Part shown: positions 1-9,000 of the stretch, in pieces
Numbering within the stretch: position 1 is the first letter of the stretch
How the letters are laid out: each line of letters begins with the position of its first letter
Virus record (IMG/VR): IMGVR_UViG_3300009537_000036
Span: 1-44,736 of that record
Origin: a virus
Length of the DNA: 44,736 bases
Direction: 5' to 3' (one strand)
The notes under the pieces: generated by a model
The model's input: only the letters and a program-made list of their open reading frames with translations
Database searches by the model: none
Told to the model about the DNA's origin: nothing
Position numbers and translations under genes: made by a program

Positions 1-1
1 T

Positions 2-325
2 CACAACCTTGCTGACGTGAAGGTTGCCAATCAAGTCTCGCTGGTGATCGGAAATGCAGCCGGTCTTATCACGGTGGTATCTGGGTCCGGCGTAACACAA
101 CAGGATAAGTCAGACATCATTACTGGTGTTCATGATGAGGTTGTAGAGGGAGCGATAACATTTAGGGAGATGGCAAGGGTCTTCTTAGCTGCCCTTGCCG
201 GAAAATCATCTGGTGGGGGTACATCGACAATCACGTTTAAGGATGTGGCCGGTTCTAAATCTCGAATTCAGGCTACAGTTGATGTGGATGGAAATAGAAC
301 GGCAGTGACATTGGATGGAACATAG
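2..325 (+). CDS. Tail-fibre/appendage protein, C-terminal fragment (5' end outside window)
   Basis: The reading frame is open to the left edge of the window, so this is the C-terminal part of a longer gene; the GTG at 17 is unlikely to be the true start. The last 55 residues (motifs AALAGKSSG, TITFKDVAG and the final VDVDGNRTAVTLDGT) match a C-terminal module I recognise from many phage tail-fibre or appendage proteins: a short helix followed by a beta hairpin describing a value and its derivative-like repeat. The stop codon overlaps the GTG start of the next gene (TAGTG), so the two are translationally coupled. Its exact virion role is unknown; placement before two other small appendage-like proteins supports a structural role. 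Confidence 0.7.
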   Translation, partial: HNLADVKVANQVSLVIGNAAGLITVVSGSGVTQQDKSDIITGVHDEVVEGAITFREMARVFLAALAGKSSGGGTSTITFKDVAGSKSRIQATVDVDGNRTAVTLDGT

Positions 326-687
326 TGACGCTCTCTTATTGGCCGAAAGGCTACTGGCTTGATTACTGGTCTAGTAACTACTGGACAGTCTGGCCTTCCA
401 CGGGCTTCGACCTTCAGGGCCACACCGTTGCCTATTGGTCAGATATTTGGATCTATGATGCAAGTATCAATTCAGGCAATGTCTATGTTCTGGAGGAGTC
501 CATCTTGACTGGTCATATTGACATTACAGACGAGCTTATTGCACTTGGAATGGCTGTGGTTGATGACGCTCTTGTTTCTTTTGGTGCTGTTGAAGTATTT
601 GATGCTCTAGTATCCACAGCCGATGTTTTTGTGTCGGATATATGGATGGATCTTGGAACTGTGACTATAGGAGATGAAGAGGCTTAG
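325..687 (+). CDS. Aromatic-rich protein with 12-residue beta repeats
   Basis: This 120-residue protein starts with GTG overlapping the previous stop. Residues 5-24 hold four Tyr-Trp pairs spaced 4-5 residues apart; a YW-x-x-G style N-terminus is common in small phage appendage proteins. Residues 39-120 resolve into seven consecutive units of 12 residues (the last is incomplete) with the pattern Gly-x-Val-x-Val-x-Asp-x-Leu-x-x-x, for example GHIDITDELIAL, GMAVVDDALVSF and GAVEVFDALVST. Such a regular repeat would suit a stacked beta structure. It is strongly acidic. It lies between fibre-like genes and is probably a virion surface component; this is inferred from context, as I recognise no family for the repeat. 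Confidence 0.75.
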   Translation: MTLSYWPKGYWLDYWSSNYWTVWPSTGFDLQGHTVAYWSDIWIYDASINSGNVYVLEESILTGHIDITDELIALGMAVVDDALVSFGAVEVFDALVSTADVFVSDIWMDLGTVTIGDEEA

Positions 688-963
688 ATGAATATTTATC
701 AATATGGCTCTACAATTAGGATGAGGTCCGAGTTCCAGTTGAACAATGTTCTAACTGATCCTACTACAGTTACACTGACGATACGACCGCCATCCGGCAA
801 ATCTATTGTGGTCTCCAATCCGACTAAAGACTCTACTGGAAAATATCATTATGATTACACTCCTCCAATATCGGGAACATGGACGTATGTTTGGAGAGGT
901 GAAGGAGCAGTAATTGCATGGGATGAAAGTAGCTTCCAAATATCCAGGAAGGCGTCTGCTTAG
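688..963 (+). CDS. Small Ig-like beta-sandwich phage protein
   Basis: This 91-residue protein begins directly after the previous stop. The order of motifs (YGSTIRMRSEF, then DPTTVTLTIRPPSGK, then DSTGKYHYDYTPPISGTWTYVWRG) matches a small immunoglobulin-like family that I know from many tailed phages, usually beside fibre, head-tail or terminase genes. The family's biochemical role is not established; it is likely a small structural or appendage domain. No signal peptide or membrane segment is present. A second protein of similar general type lies at 28442-28789. Confidence 0.75.
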   Translation: MNIYQYGSTIRMRSEFQLNNVLTDPTTVTLTIRPPSGKSIVVSNPTKDSTGKYHYDYTPPISGTWTYVWRGEGAVIAWDESSFQISRKASA

Positions 964-965
964 AC

Positions 966-2537
966 ATGCGCTCGCTTGTTGAGTGGATCAAAGAGCCTGG
1001 GTATCATATTACTCGCGGCTGGGATGTGAATGAGGGATGGATTGGTCCAGCTAAACTGGAGCTGTTCTCTCATCAAGAGCGGATACTGGCCCATGCCTTT
1101 ACCCCAGGCCCTGATGGGAAGCTGCCATATACAACTGTAGTGTACAGCACGATCAAGAAGTCTGGCAAGACAGAGTTGGAAGCTGCAATCGGACAGTGGT
1201 ATGCGGATCAGGCACCACCTAACTCTGAGATATATGTGTGTGCCAACGACTTAGAGCACGGGCAGAGTCTAGCCTTTGCGAACATGCGCTATGACTCCGA
1301 TATGAAAGGGTACAAGACCTACAAGGAAGAGATCCGGTACCCCAATGGGACTACTGCCAGGGTGCTTGCAAAAGAACACAAGTCTGCTGCTGGTCGTCAA
1401 TGTGATCTTACACTGTGGGATGAGCTCTGGGGCTTTGACAGTGACCGTGGTGTGAGGATGTGGTCGGAGTTAACGCTTACTCCGACAGCTAAGTACCCGC
1501 TACGTGTGGTCGTTACATATGCAGGGTACGAGAATGATGACCCGAACCTGCTCTATGACCTTTACAATCACATCGTTAAGAAGGGCAAGCCCGTACCTGA
1601 ACTGGCAGACATTGTGGACCGTAATGGCGATCCCGTATGCTTTGTGTCCGAGGATGGTCGGTCCTTTGCTTATTGGGATACAGAGCCGAGGATGCCCTGG
1701 CAGACACCGGACTATTATGCTCAAGAAGCAGGTTTGCTCCCGCCGATGCAGTTTCTTCGATTGCACCGTAACCAGTGGGTGACAAGCGAGGAGCAGTACA
1801 TTCCAATTGAGTGGTGGGATGCGGCAGTAGAACGTGGAACTGAGGCTGGATTAACGGGGCCTCTACACATGATGTCTCAAGACAATCCCTTCCGTAACTA
1901 CCCCGTCAGTCTGGCGATTGATGTTGGGGTGAAGCAGGACTGTTCTGCCGCAATCGGTACATACTACGATGTGAAGCGCGGTCGAATTGGCCTGGCGTGT
2001 TCCAGTATCTGGACTCCACCAAAGGGCGGGACGTTGGATCTAGAAGAAACAGTGGAAGCATACATCGTGGATATGCATAAGAAGATGAAGGTCATCTCCA
2101 TACCCTATGATAAGACGAACTTTCACAGGTCGATGACGACCTTGAAGAAGATGCGCTTCCCCATGAATGAGTTTTCTCAGCAGCCTGGAAGTATGACAAA
2201 GGCGAGCAAGGCTCTATACGATGCATTGAGGAATGGAACCCTTGAAGCATATCCAGATCCCCAGCTTAGAGACCATCTTAAGTACGCTGTTGCCAAGGCA
2301 TCGTCAACTGGCTACCGCATTTCTAAGGAAAAGAACGCCAAGTACAAGATTGATGGTGCAGTGGCTCTTGCTATGTCTGTATACGATGCAATCGAGCGGG
2401 CTGGTGTCGATACTTCTCGACCTATTAGGATAGAGAGCCCCTATTCTGAAGACACTCAGAGATTCGGATTGACCCGCCCGCGCCAGCGAGATGACGAAAG
2501 CTGGCTGCCTGGGCCTCTTAGGAGTAAGGTGTACTAA
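966..2537 (+). CDS. terL: Terminase large subunit (DNA-packaging ATPase/nuclease)
   Basis: This 523-residue protein is the motor that pumps DNA into the prohead and cuts it. The N-terminal ATPase domain has a Walker A-like segment STIKKSGKTE (about residues 61-70) and a Walker B LTLWDE (about 148-153) with the catalytic Asp-Glu pair. The C-terminal RNase H-like nuclease domain starts near residue 315 with SLAIDVGVKQD, which supplies the first metal-binding Asp. Length is normal for the family. Its TAA stop overlaps the portal ATG (TAATG). No small terminase subunit is recognisable in the window; it may lie upstream of the left edge. Confidence 0.95.
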   Translation: MRSLVEWIKEPGYHITRGWDVNEGWIGPAKLELFSHQERILAHAFTPGPDGKLPYTTVVYSTIKKSGKTELEAAIGQWYADQAPPNSEIYVCANDLEHGQSLAFANMRYDSDMKGYKTYKEEIRYPNGTTARVLAKEHKSAAGRQCDLTLWDELWGFDSDRGVRMWSELTLTPTAKYPLRVVVTYAGYENDDPNLLYDLYNHIVKKGKPVPELADIVDRNGDPVCFVSEDGRSFAYWDTEPRMPWQTPDYYAQEAGLLPPMQFLRLHRNQWVTSEEQYIPIEWWDAAVERGTEAGLTGPLHMMSQDNPFRNYPVSLAIDVGVKQDCSAAIGTYYDVKRGRIGLACSSIWTPPKGGTLDLEETVEAYIVDMHKKMKVISIPYDKTNFHRSMTTLKKMRFPMNEFSQQPGSMTKASKALYDALRNGTLEAYPDPQLRDHLKYAVAKASSTGYRISKEKNAKYKIDGAVALAMSVYDAIERAGVDTSRPIRIESPYSEDTQRFGLTRPRQRDDESWLPGPLRSKVY

Positions 2538-4480
2538 TGCCACAATTGGAAACTGTTGCTGATAATAGAGAAACCCTGCGTTTGGTCAACTCCTTCTGGA
2601 ATAGGGCCAAGAGAACAGACGACCCCTGGCATAACCAGATTCGCAAGTGGAGGAGACTATATGACTTGAATCATTATTCCAGTGCCCCGAAGGATGGAGA
2701 AGACAGGTACGCCGATCCCACTTACACGAATGTCGTTGATCTTGCGGTGGGTGTGGTACTGGCTAATGATATCGAGTGGCGAGCATATGGCTTCTCTCCT
2801 ACTGCTCAGGAAGAGGTAGATACGAGCCACATCGAGAAGTTCCTGGCGGGTCTATGGGAAATCAACGACATTCGTGAAGGGTCCTACCAGAGATTCGATC
2901 TTGTGCAGAACTTCATGCGGGACGGATGTGGAGTTATCTACTGCGTATGGGACGAAGAGCTTGCCAAGAACTCAATTCAGCTTCTACCACAGTCGGATCC
3001 AGGGTCGGAAATGGGAGTGACAATCGTCCCTGTGTATACTGAGCCGCCAATTCGTGTACAAGTTATTGACCCTCTAAAGGTGTTCCTGCTCCCCGGTGGT
3101 GCAAACCGATGGCTGCAGGTCGGCAAGGTAGAGCAGATCTCTGTTTATGATGCAGAGTCAACCTATGGAGTTCGCTTCCCCAAGTGGGCGCATATGACTT
3201 TGGAGCAGAAGGCATCTACTAAGGGGAAGCTCATAGACTTCTGGCGTCTTGCGGAGGTGGATATCCCATCCGTTCCAGAGCTTGGAGCGAGCCCACAGAC
3301 ATCTGCATTTTCCGATGCTGGGCAGCTTGCCACTCCAACTGTAGAGCCTATGGGCATGGGTGGCGAGATGAGAAAGAAGACCGTTGTTCAACACGGTCTT
3401 ACGTTTGAGGATCAAGTCATTTGGCCGCTCCACAATACAGGTTACAGTGACCTGCCCTTCTCTGTTGGGTTCTTCAAGCCGGTGAGTAAGGACGATCCGA
3501 AGGACTGGGGTCACAACATTATGCGCCCGATGGAGACAACCATCGAGCATCTTGAGAAGCTGACCAATAGGCGGACTCGTCTAATTAACGTTTACTCCTC
3601 CCTGCCAATGACCATCGAGCAGATGGCATCTCGTCCCCCTGTTCAGGTGGATGCTATCTTCGGGAATGTTCTAGAACTCCAACAGGGAGAGCGTATCGGC
3701 TTTGCTGACTGGCCCGGCTCTCCGCCAGACGTGGACAAGATGATCGACTTCATGCTGCGTAGGTCTCAGCAGTCCGGCTTCTCCGATGTGGCATTTGGAT
3801 CCGGTCCAAGCCAGATCGCTGGATATGCTCTAAGCCAAATGGCAGACACGAACCGGATCCGACTTGAGCAGCCAGTCAAGCATCTCGAATTCCTGTTGTC
3901 GAACTGGGCACAGAAGGCCCTGAAGATTGCTGCCGAGTATGGGGCTGATGCGGTTATCCGTGTTTATGGACAGCTTAGGGGCAAGGACTTTGCGGATCAA
4001 GTGTTCGCGCCCCATTTGGCTGACTACAAGGTGAAGGCACAGATCAAGCCCGAGTTTCCGAACGAGAAGGTCCGTAACCATGCGATGGGCGGACAGACTG
4101 CAAACATTCTGTCAGAGTCAACGCGCATGGAGCGATACTACGACATCGATCAGCCAGACGATGAGCGCAAGCGCAGGCTTCGGGATATGGCCTTGAATCA
4201 TCCGGCCATGATCCAGTACGGGATAATCAATACTCTGATGGAACTAGCACAGACAGGAGATAAGGCTGCTGCCATTGCGCTTCAGCAGATGCTGATGCCT
4301 CAAGGTGGTGGAGCTCCAGCCCCAGCTGGAGCACCTCCGTCACCAGAGCAACCATTAGGATTGGCCTCACCGACAGGAGAGCCAACTCCACAGGAGGCAG
4401 GTGGAGAGCCACCAGGCCAAAGCTTGGACGAAGGCATGGCTAATATCGCTAATGCAGCCCCTGGTATGGAGGGCTTCTAA
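2537..4480 (+). CDS. Portal protein
   Basis: This 647-residue protein follows the large terminase with a TAATG overlap, the standard place for the portal that forms the dodecameric ring at the capsid vertex. The N-terminal region (WNRAKRTDDPWHNQIRKWRRLY, then a TNVVDLAVGVVLAND segment) and the middle region around HNIMRPMETTIEHLEKLTNRR fit portal proteins of podovirus- and siphovirus-type phages. The last 60 residues are rich in Pro, Gly, Ala and Glu and are probably a disordered tail. Assignment rests on size, neighbours and these segments. Confidence 0.85.
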   Translation: MPQLETVADNRETLRLVNSFWNRAKRTDDPWHNQIRKWRRLYDLNHYSSAPKDGEDRYADPTYTNVVDLAVGVVLANDIEWRAYGFSPTAQEEVDTSHIEKFLAGLWEINDIREGSYQRFDLVQNFMRDGCGVIYCVWDEELAKNSIQLLPQSDPGSEMGVTIVPVYTEPPIRVQVIDPLKVFLLPGGANRWLQVGKVEQISVYDAESTYGVRFPKWAHMTLEQKASTKGKLIDFWRLAEVDIPSVPELGASPQTSAFSDAGQLATPTVEPMGMGGEMRKKTVVQHGLTFEDQVIWPLHNTGYSDLPFSVGFFKPVSKDDPKDWGHNIMRPMETTIEHLEKLTNRRTRLINVYSSLPMTIEQMASRPPVQVDAIFGNVLELQQGERIGFADWPGSPPDVDKMIDFMLRRSQQSGFSDVAFGSGPSQIAGYALSQMADTNRIRLEQPVKHLEFLLSNWAQKALKIAAEYGADAVIRVYGQLRGKDFADQVFAPHLADYKVKAQIKPEFPNEKVRNHAMGGQTANILSESTRMERYYDIDQPDDERKRRLRDMALNHPAMIQYGIINTLMELAQTGDKAAAIALQQMLMPQGGGAPAPAGAPPSPEQPLGLASPTGEPTPQEAGGEPPGQSLDEGMANIANAAPGMEGF

Positions 4481-4704
4481 TGGGACACAAAGATGATGTG
4501 CATGTTCTGAAGCGGGCATTCTTTGAGGGTGCTAAAGAAATGAGGGAAGCCTTGGGAATGGAAACAGATCCCCAGCTTATCTCATATTCTAAGCTGAAGG
4601 ATGAAGACTTCAATGCAATGCAGGAAGATCTGGGAATGGATGCAACGGTCCAGTACATTAAAGAGATGGAAGCTCGAATGAACCAAGTAAAGAAGGTGCG
4701 ATAA
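4480..4704 (+). CDS. Small acidic/basic helical protein, unknown
   Basis: This 74-residue, mostly helical protein is coupled to the portal gene by TAATG and to the next gene by TAATG. It is rich in Glu, Asp, Lys and Met, with no Cys and no membrane segment. Its place between portal and a large structural gene suggests a small head-assembly or virion-internal protein, but I recognise no family and assign no function. Confidence 0.65.
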   Translation: MGHKDDVHVLKRAFFEGAKEMREALGMETDPQLISYSKLKDEDFNAMQEDLGMDATVQYIKEMEARMNQVKKVR

Positions 4705-5735
4705 TGCCGATAACTGAAGGCGCTGGATATGTAGCCCCAAAGAAAACCTACGATCCCCTCGAAGCGATTTTACAGGCTGCAGCTGCCGGCAGAAAACCAA
4801 CGGCTAGTGCGGGTATCGGATTTGGAAACTATGGTACCGCACCGCAGTATAAGGATTATGTCAACCAGTTGTATGCGGGCTTGGATCCCACTCGCAGTTG
4901 GCTTCCCAATGTTACTGGGGAGTCCTATGGCCAGTTCGGTGGTTCCCTCGCCTACCTAAACAACTTGTCGTCGGGTGGTGGTGGAGGTGGTTATCCACTT
5001 CCTGCAATGCCTTCAGCTCCTCCAGAGCTGAAACCCCTCCATGATATCCAGTGGGTAATTGATGAATCTCTTAGGGACCCGAGGGGCATGGCACCGAATT
5101 GGTGGGTGCCGCTCCGACCCCAGGATGTCTCAGAAGCAGAGCGCCCAGATGTTCAGGCCCTAATGTTCCTCAACACCATGCTTCCGTTTCTGAGTCCAGA
5201 AGATCAGAGGAATGCGGCGGCACAACTCTATACCACAGCTGCAGACGCCTTTAGCTACTACAAGGGAGAGAAGCTCCCGGCAGAAGTTGGCGGCGCTCCA
5301 TTCGACTGGGACACGATCATGGCGTCCTCGCAGAGTGGACTGACGCCAATCAATCGAAGGTATTTTGAATCGACAGCACGCGCCCAAGGAGCACTAGATG
5401 CTCTGTCCAGGATGCGAGAGGCTACGGTTCAAGGTAACAGATGGAAGTTGGGGCCTGGATACACCTATCTACAAAACGTCATCAATGCTGTTGGGCGATA
5501 CGGTACAGATGTTAAGAATCCAGATGTCCGTATGACGAAGACACAGCAGCAGGCTATGCTTGGGGCCTTGGATCCGCTTCTGTCGCAGGGACAGTCTCAA
5601 GAGACTGCAACAGCTGCGGCGGTCGCTCGTATGTTTGCGATGCCGTTCTTCTCGCAATCTCCACTTATCAAGCAGATGTCGTCGCCTACTGGCGGCACCC
5701 GACTTGGGGGCATCAACCCCTTATTCTTTGGCTAA
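4704..5735 (+). CDS. Unknown structural-region protein with glycine linker
   Basis: This 343-residue protein starts in a TAATG overlap. The N-terminal part (to about residue 90) is Ala/Gly/Tyr-rich, followed by a run of six glycines and a Pro-rich stretch; the C-terminal two thirds look helical, ending with an Ala/Gln-rich segment and a hydrophobic tail with FAMPFFSQSP. No enzyme motif is visible. Its place between the portal and the giant virion protein suggests an internal virion or ejected protein, but this is only context. The glycine linker recurs in the giant downstream protein. Confidence 0.65.
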   Translation: MPITEGAGYVAPKKTYDPLEAILQAAAAGRKPTASAGIGFGNYGTAPQYKDYVNQLYAGLDPTRSWLPNVTGESYGQFGGSLAYLNNLSSGGGGGGYPLPAMPSAPPELKPLHDIQWVIDESLRDPRGMAPNWWVPLRPQDVSEAERPDVQALMFLNTMLPFLSPEDQRNAAAQLYTTAADAFSYYKGEKLPAEVGGAPFDWDTIMASSQSGLTPINRRYFESTARAQGALDALSRMREATVQGNRWKLGPGYTYLQNVINAVGRYGTDVKNPDVRMTKTQQQAMLGALDPLLSQGQSQETATAAAVARMFAMPFFSQSPLIKQMSSPTGGTRLGGINPLFFG

Positions 5736-5746
5736 GGAGGCCAACA

Positions 5747-5998
5747 ATGAAGTACAAGTACCGACTGGAAAGGGTCCCGCTGAACGGTGTCAAGGCTGCC
5801 ACCGAGCGGCTGACCAGCCTGGGCGGTCAGGGTTGGAAGGTTATCAGCACGCATCACTATGGGAACGACTTGATCTCCCTACTGGAGCTTGCCTTTGAAC
5901 CGTCCGCTGAAGATGTCAAACCGGCTAAACCACGTGGCAGGCCCAAGAAGGTTGAAGCTACCACGACCACCGGCCAAGAAGCAGAAGTCGAAGAGTAA
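5747..5998 (+). CDS. DUF4177-like small protein with C-terminal AT-hook
   Basis: This 83-residue protein has a strong ribosome binding site (AAGGAGG at 5734-5740). Residues 1-50 have the layout of DUF4177-type domains: a Tyr/Lys-rich first strand, then a helix, then LGGQGWKVIST (compare the family's L-x-x-x-G-W-E-L-V). Residues 58-68 contain KPRGRPKK, a classic AT-hook core (PRGRP) for binding the minor groove of AT-rich DNA. The tail is acidic. The combination suggests a DNA-associated protein, perhaps condensing or organising DNA inside the virion since it sits among head genes; that role is an inference. Confidence 0.7.
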   Translation: MKYKYRLERVPLNGVKAATERLTSLGGQGWKVISTHHYGNDLISLLELAFEPSAEDVKPAKPRGRPKKVEATTTTGQEAEVEE

Positions 5999-6017
5999 CA
6001 TCTGAGGTACACAATTT

Positions 6018-9000
6018 ATGGCATTTAACCCACTGGAGTGGATGAAGCTCCTTGGTAAGAAGACCAGCACGCCAGTACCTACCTCTTTACCACGTGCTGA
6101 GCCAGTCAGTCCGCAGCAGTATGTGGACCAACGTCAACAGGCAGCTGTCACCGAACCGAACATTGGTGATAGAGTTTATGCTTGGTGGGACGAAGAGACT
6201 GGACGCCCAGGCTTCACCTTCTCTCCTACCCATCTCCCTCTCTACTTCGACCCAGTAAAGCGGGACGTTACTATTGATAAGACATCCGTCCCACTCGTCT
6301 ACGGGATGAGTGGGCTGGAGTCTGTTGATAGTGTTCGTCCTGACGATTGGCGTAGGATTGAAGGTGTCACGTCTGGTACCAAGGTTGCGGTTAAGGCTTA
6401 CCAGAACTATATGGCTAGGCAGCCAAAGAGCAGCAGAGTACCGCGCTCTGTCTCGGCTCCACTCCCCCCACCTACAAATCCAGAAGAGCAGAAGCGAAAT
6501 GAGGCATACATCCGCCTGCTCGCAAAAAAGAGGCAAGCTCTTGATGCGGAGCTGGATCAGATTATGTCACAGTGGACAGCTGGACCGCAGCCTGGTGGCC
6601 CAGGAGGACCAAACCCGGCTCGACGACGGGCAATTATACAGGAGCTGGAATCCATAGACCGACGTGTTCAATTGGCCGCATATGGCTCCTATGATGTTGA
6701 GGGCCTCACCACAGATCAAGTTATATCTAACATCAGTAATGCTACAGTTAATACTCAACGGGTACGGAGACTACAAGAAGTCGAGTCTGAGATTAAAGCG
6801 GAGTTAAGCTCTGGACCTGTGTCCCCGGCCAGAGTGAACGAATTGCTGACCGAGCAGGAACAGCTCCTAGCTGAAATTGGAAAGGGTCCTGTACGCGTTC
6901 TGGTAACAGGCCCAACTGGAGAGCCGACTCCTGTTACGTGGCAGTACGGCGGTGACTTGGGCTCTTATCTCCCAGGTGGCAGACCGTCCACTTTCCTAAA
7001 GGACTTTGAAAGACTAGCCAATATCACTGTCCGATATCCACATGCTATATGGGAGACAGAGCGAGAGAGGGACTACGGAGAGCTTGACCTCGGCGCTTCC
7101 ATTGTATCTCTAGCATGGCGTGCTGCAGGCGAGGGAGCTGGGATCTTGTGGAGGGGTCTTACTTGGCCGCTCACTTTTGTCATGCAGGGTGCCCATCTGC
7201 GCATCGACCCTAATACAGATCGGGACACAGCTATAGATGAGCTTACAGCTTTTGGATGGGATCGAGACGATTCTGAGGCAATTGTAGATGACCTGCTCAA
7301 GAAGGAGAGCGGCATTGAGAACATTCGCCCATGGGTGTACCTAACAACTCATGGAGCAGCTAAGGATGCCAATGAGGCTATCCAGCATGTTAACGAGTCA
7401 TGGAGAGTGTATAAGGAGAATATAGAAGCAGCCAAGGCTGGCCCGCCCGAACCAATGGCCAAGGGTGCTGGCGCTGGTGCATATGCTGCACGCTCTGCGG
7501 AACACAATCTCCCACTGGTGGGTGCAGAGGACAATGCTCTTGAGAGGCTAGAGCTTAGTCGAAGATCCATACAGGAAGGAAGGCTCCTTGCAACAGATGA
7601 GCAGCTGACGAAGTGGTCAGAAGACGCTATTGATGCGTCTCGCGACTGGATAGATGCCCGCGTAGCACGAACGGACATTCCATCATTCTCCTTCCGTTAT
7701 ACATGGCCTATGGATCCAAAGGGCGATGAGCTGGAAGAGCAGTTCAAGAATGCCTGGGCTCAATCTATGGCCCAGCTTGGACGCCCCCTCGAGGCATGGG
7801 AAGTCGAGGAACTCAGCAACCACTTCGTCAACCCGGCATACGAATTTGCTGGGGACTTGGTGTTCGATCCGCTAAACCTCATACCTGGCCAAGTCTTTGA
7901 GGCCATCCTTTTCAAGCCCGTCAAGGGCTTGGTCGGTCTTGGAAAGGAGGCTGTAGGTTTGACGCGTCCTGGCAAGTGGCTGATTCGTGTTCTAGAAGCA
8001 GAAGCCTTGTCGTCGGCAGCCGGGCGTATGGGTCACAAGTTCAATGAGGTCTGGCGCGCCGCTCTTCGATCTTCTGATGGTAATGTGTCCGAGGCCGGGA
8101 AAGCCATTGAGATGGCTCTCCGGTTTGTCAAAGAGAGGGTCCAACCCGCAACAGCTGAGGTATTGGCTGCTAAGTTGGATCGTCTCTTGGAAATGGGGAT
8201 CAACGAGTACCACATCGAGTTCATAGACGGTGTGGTGCGGGCGATGATGGAGTCCAGCGCAAACATCACGCCAAGAGACCTAGATGAAGCGATTGCTGCT
8301 CTCACTAGATTGCTTGATGAAGATGTCACACATGCAGACGATGTTCTCCGAACGGTCCCAGGCAAGGTTCAATCTCTGATTCTAGAGAACAAGAAAGCGT
8401 GGCAGGGAGCTCCTATCCTGGATGAAGGCCCTATGGGAACAGTCTCCCGCCTACTCGGTGCTGGTGTTAAGGATGAAGCGCGTAAGTTCCTGGAACCATC
8501 TAGGACATGGTGGGTTAAAACCATCAGTCAGATCCAAAACAAGATCTGGAGCACGCACGTCAAGCTCTTGCTAACTGCCCGTCCTGGCTTTACTGTATGG
8601 AACTACTTTGACTCTATGATCAGGGCTATCATTCATGGTGCCAATCCGTTCGATGACGTTGAAAGAATCTGGAACAAGCACTCTTCCTTCCAAGGTTTCC
8701 TGGAGCAACTGATTGATTCGTGGGCCAGCTCTGAAGGGCTCCTTGATGTGGACCTTACCCGACAGATCATCTCCGGCCAAGTACCAACCCGAGCGGGCAT
8801 GGCCAGTGTGTTTAAGTTGGGGTGGGAACGTGCCGCTGGGAAGAATGTGTTTGAAAAGTGGACATCTGGATGGGGTGCTATCAATAGCGTTCTTGAAGCG
8901 GGATGGCGCGCTCGTTTGTATGAGCATCATTTTAACATTCAATGGAATAGGGCATTCGGTCTAATCATGAACAGGGCCGAAGACGTATTACAGAGTCATG

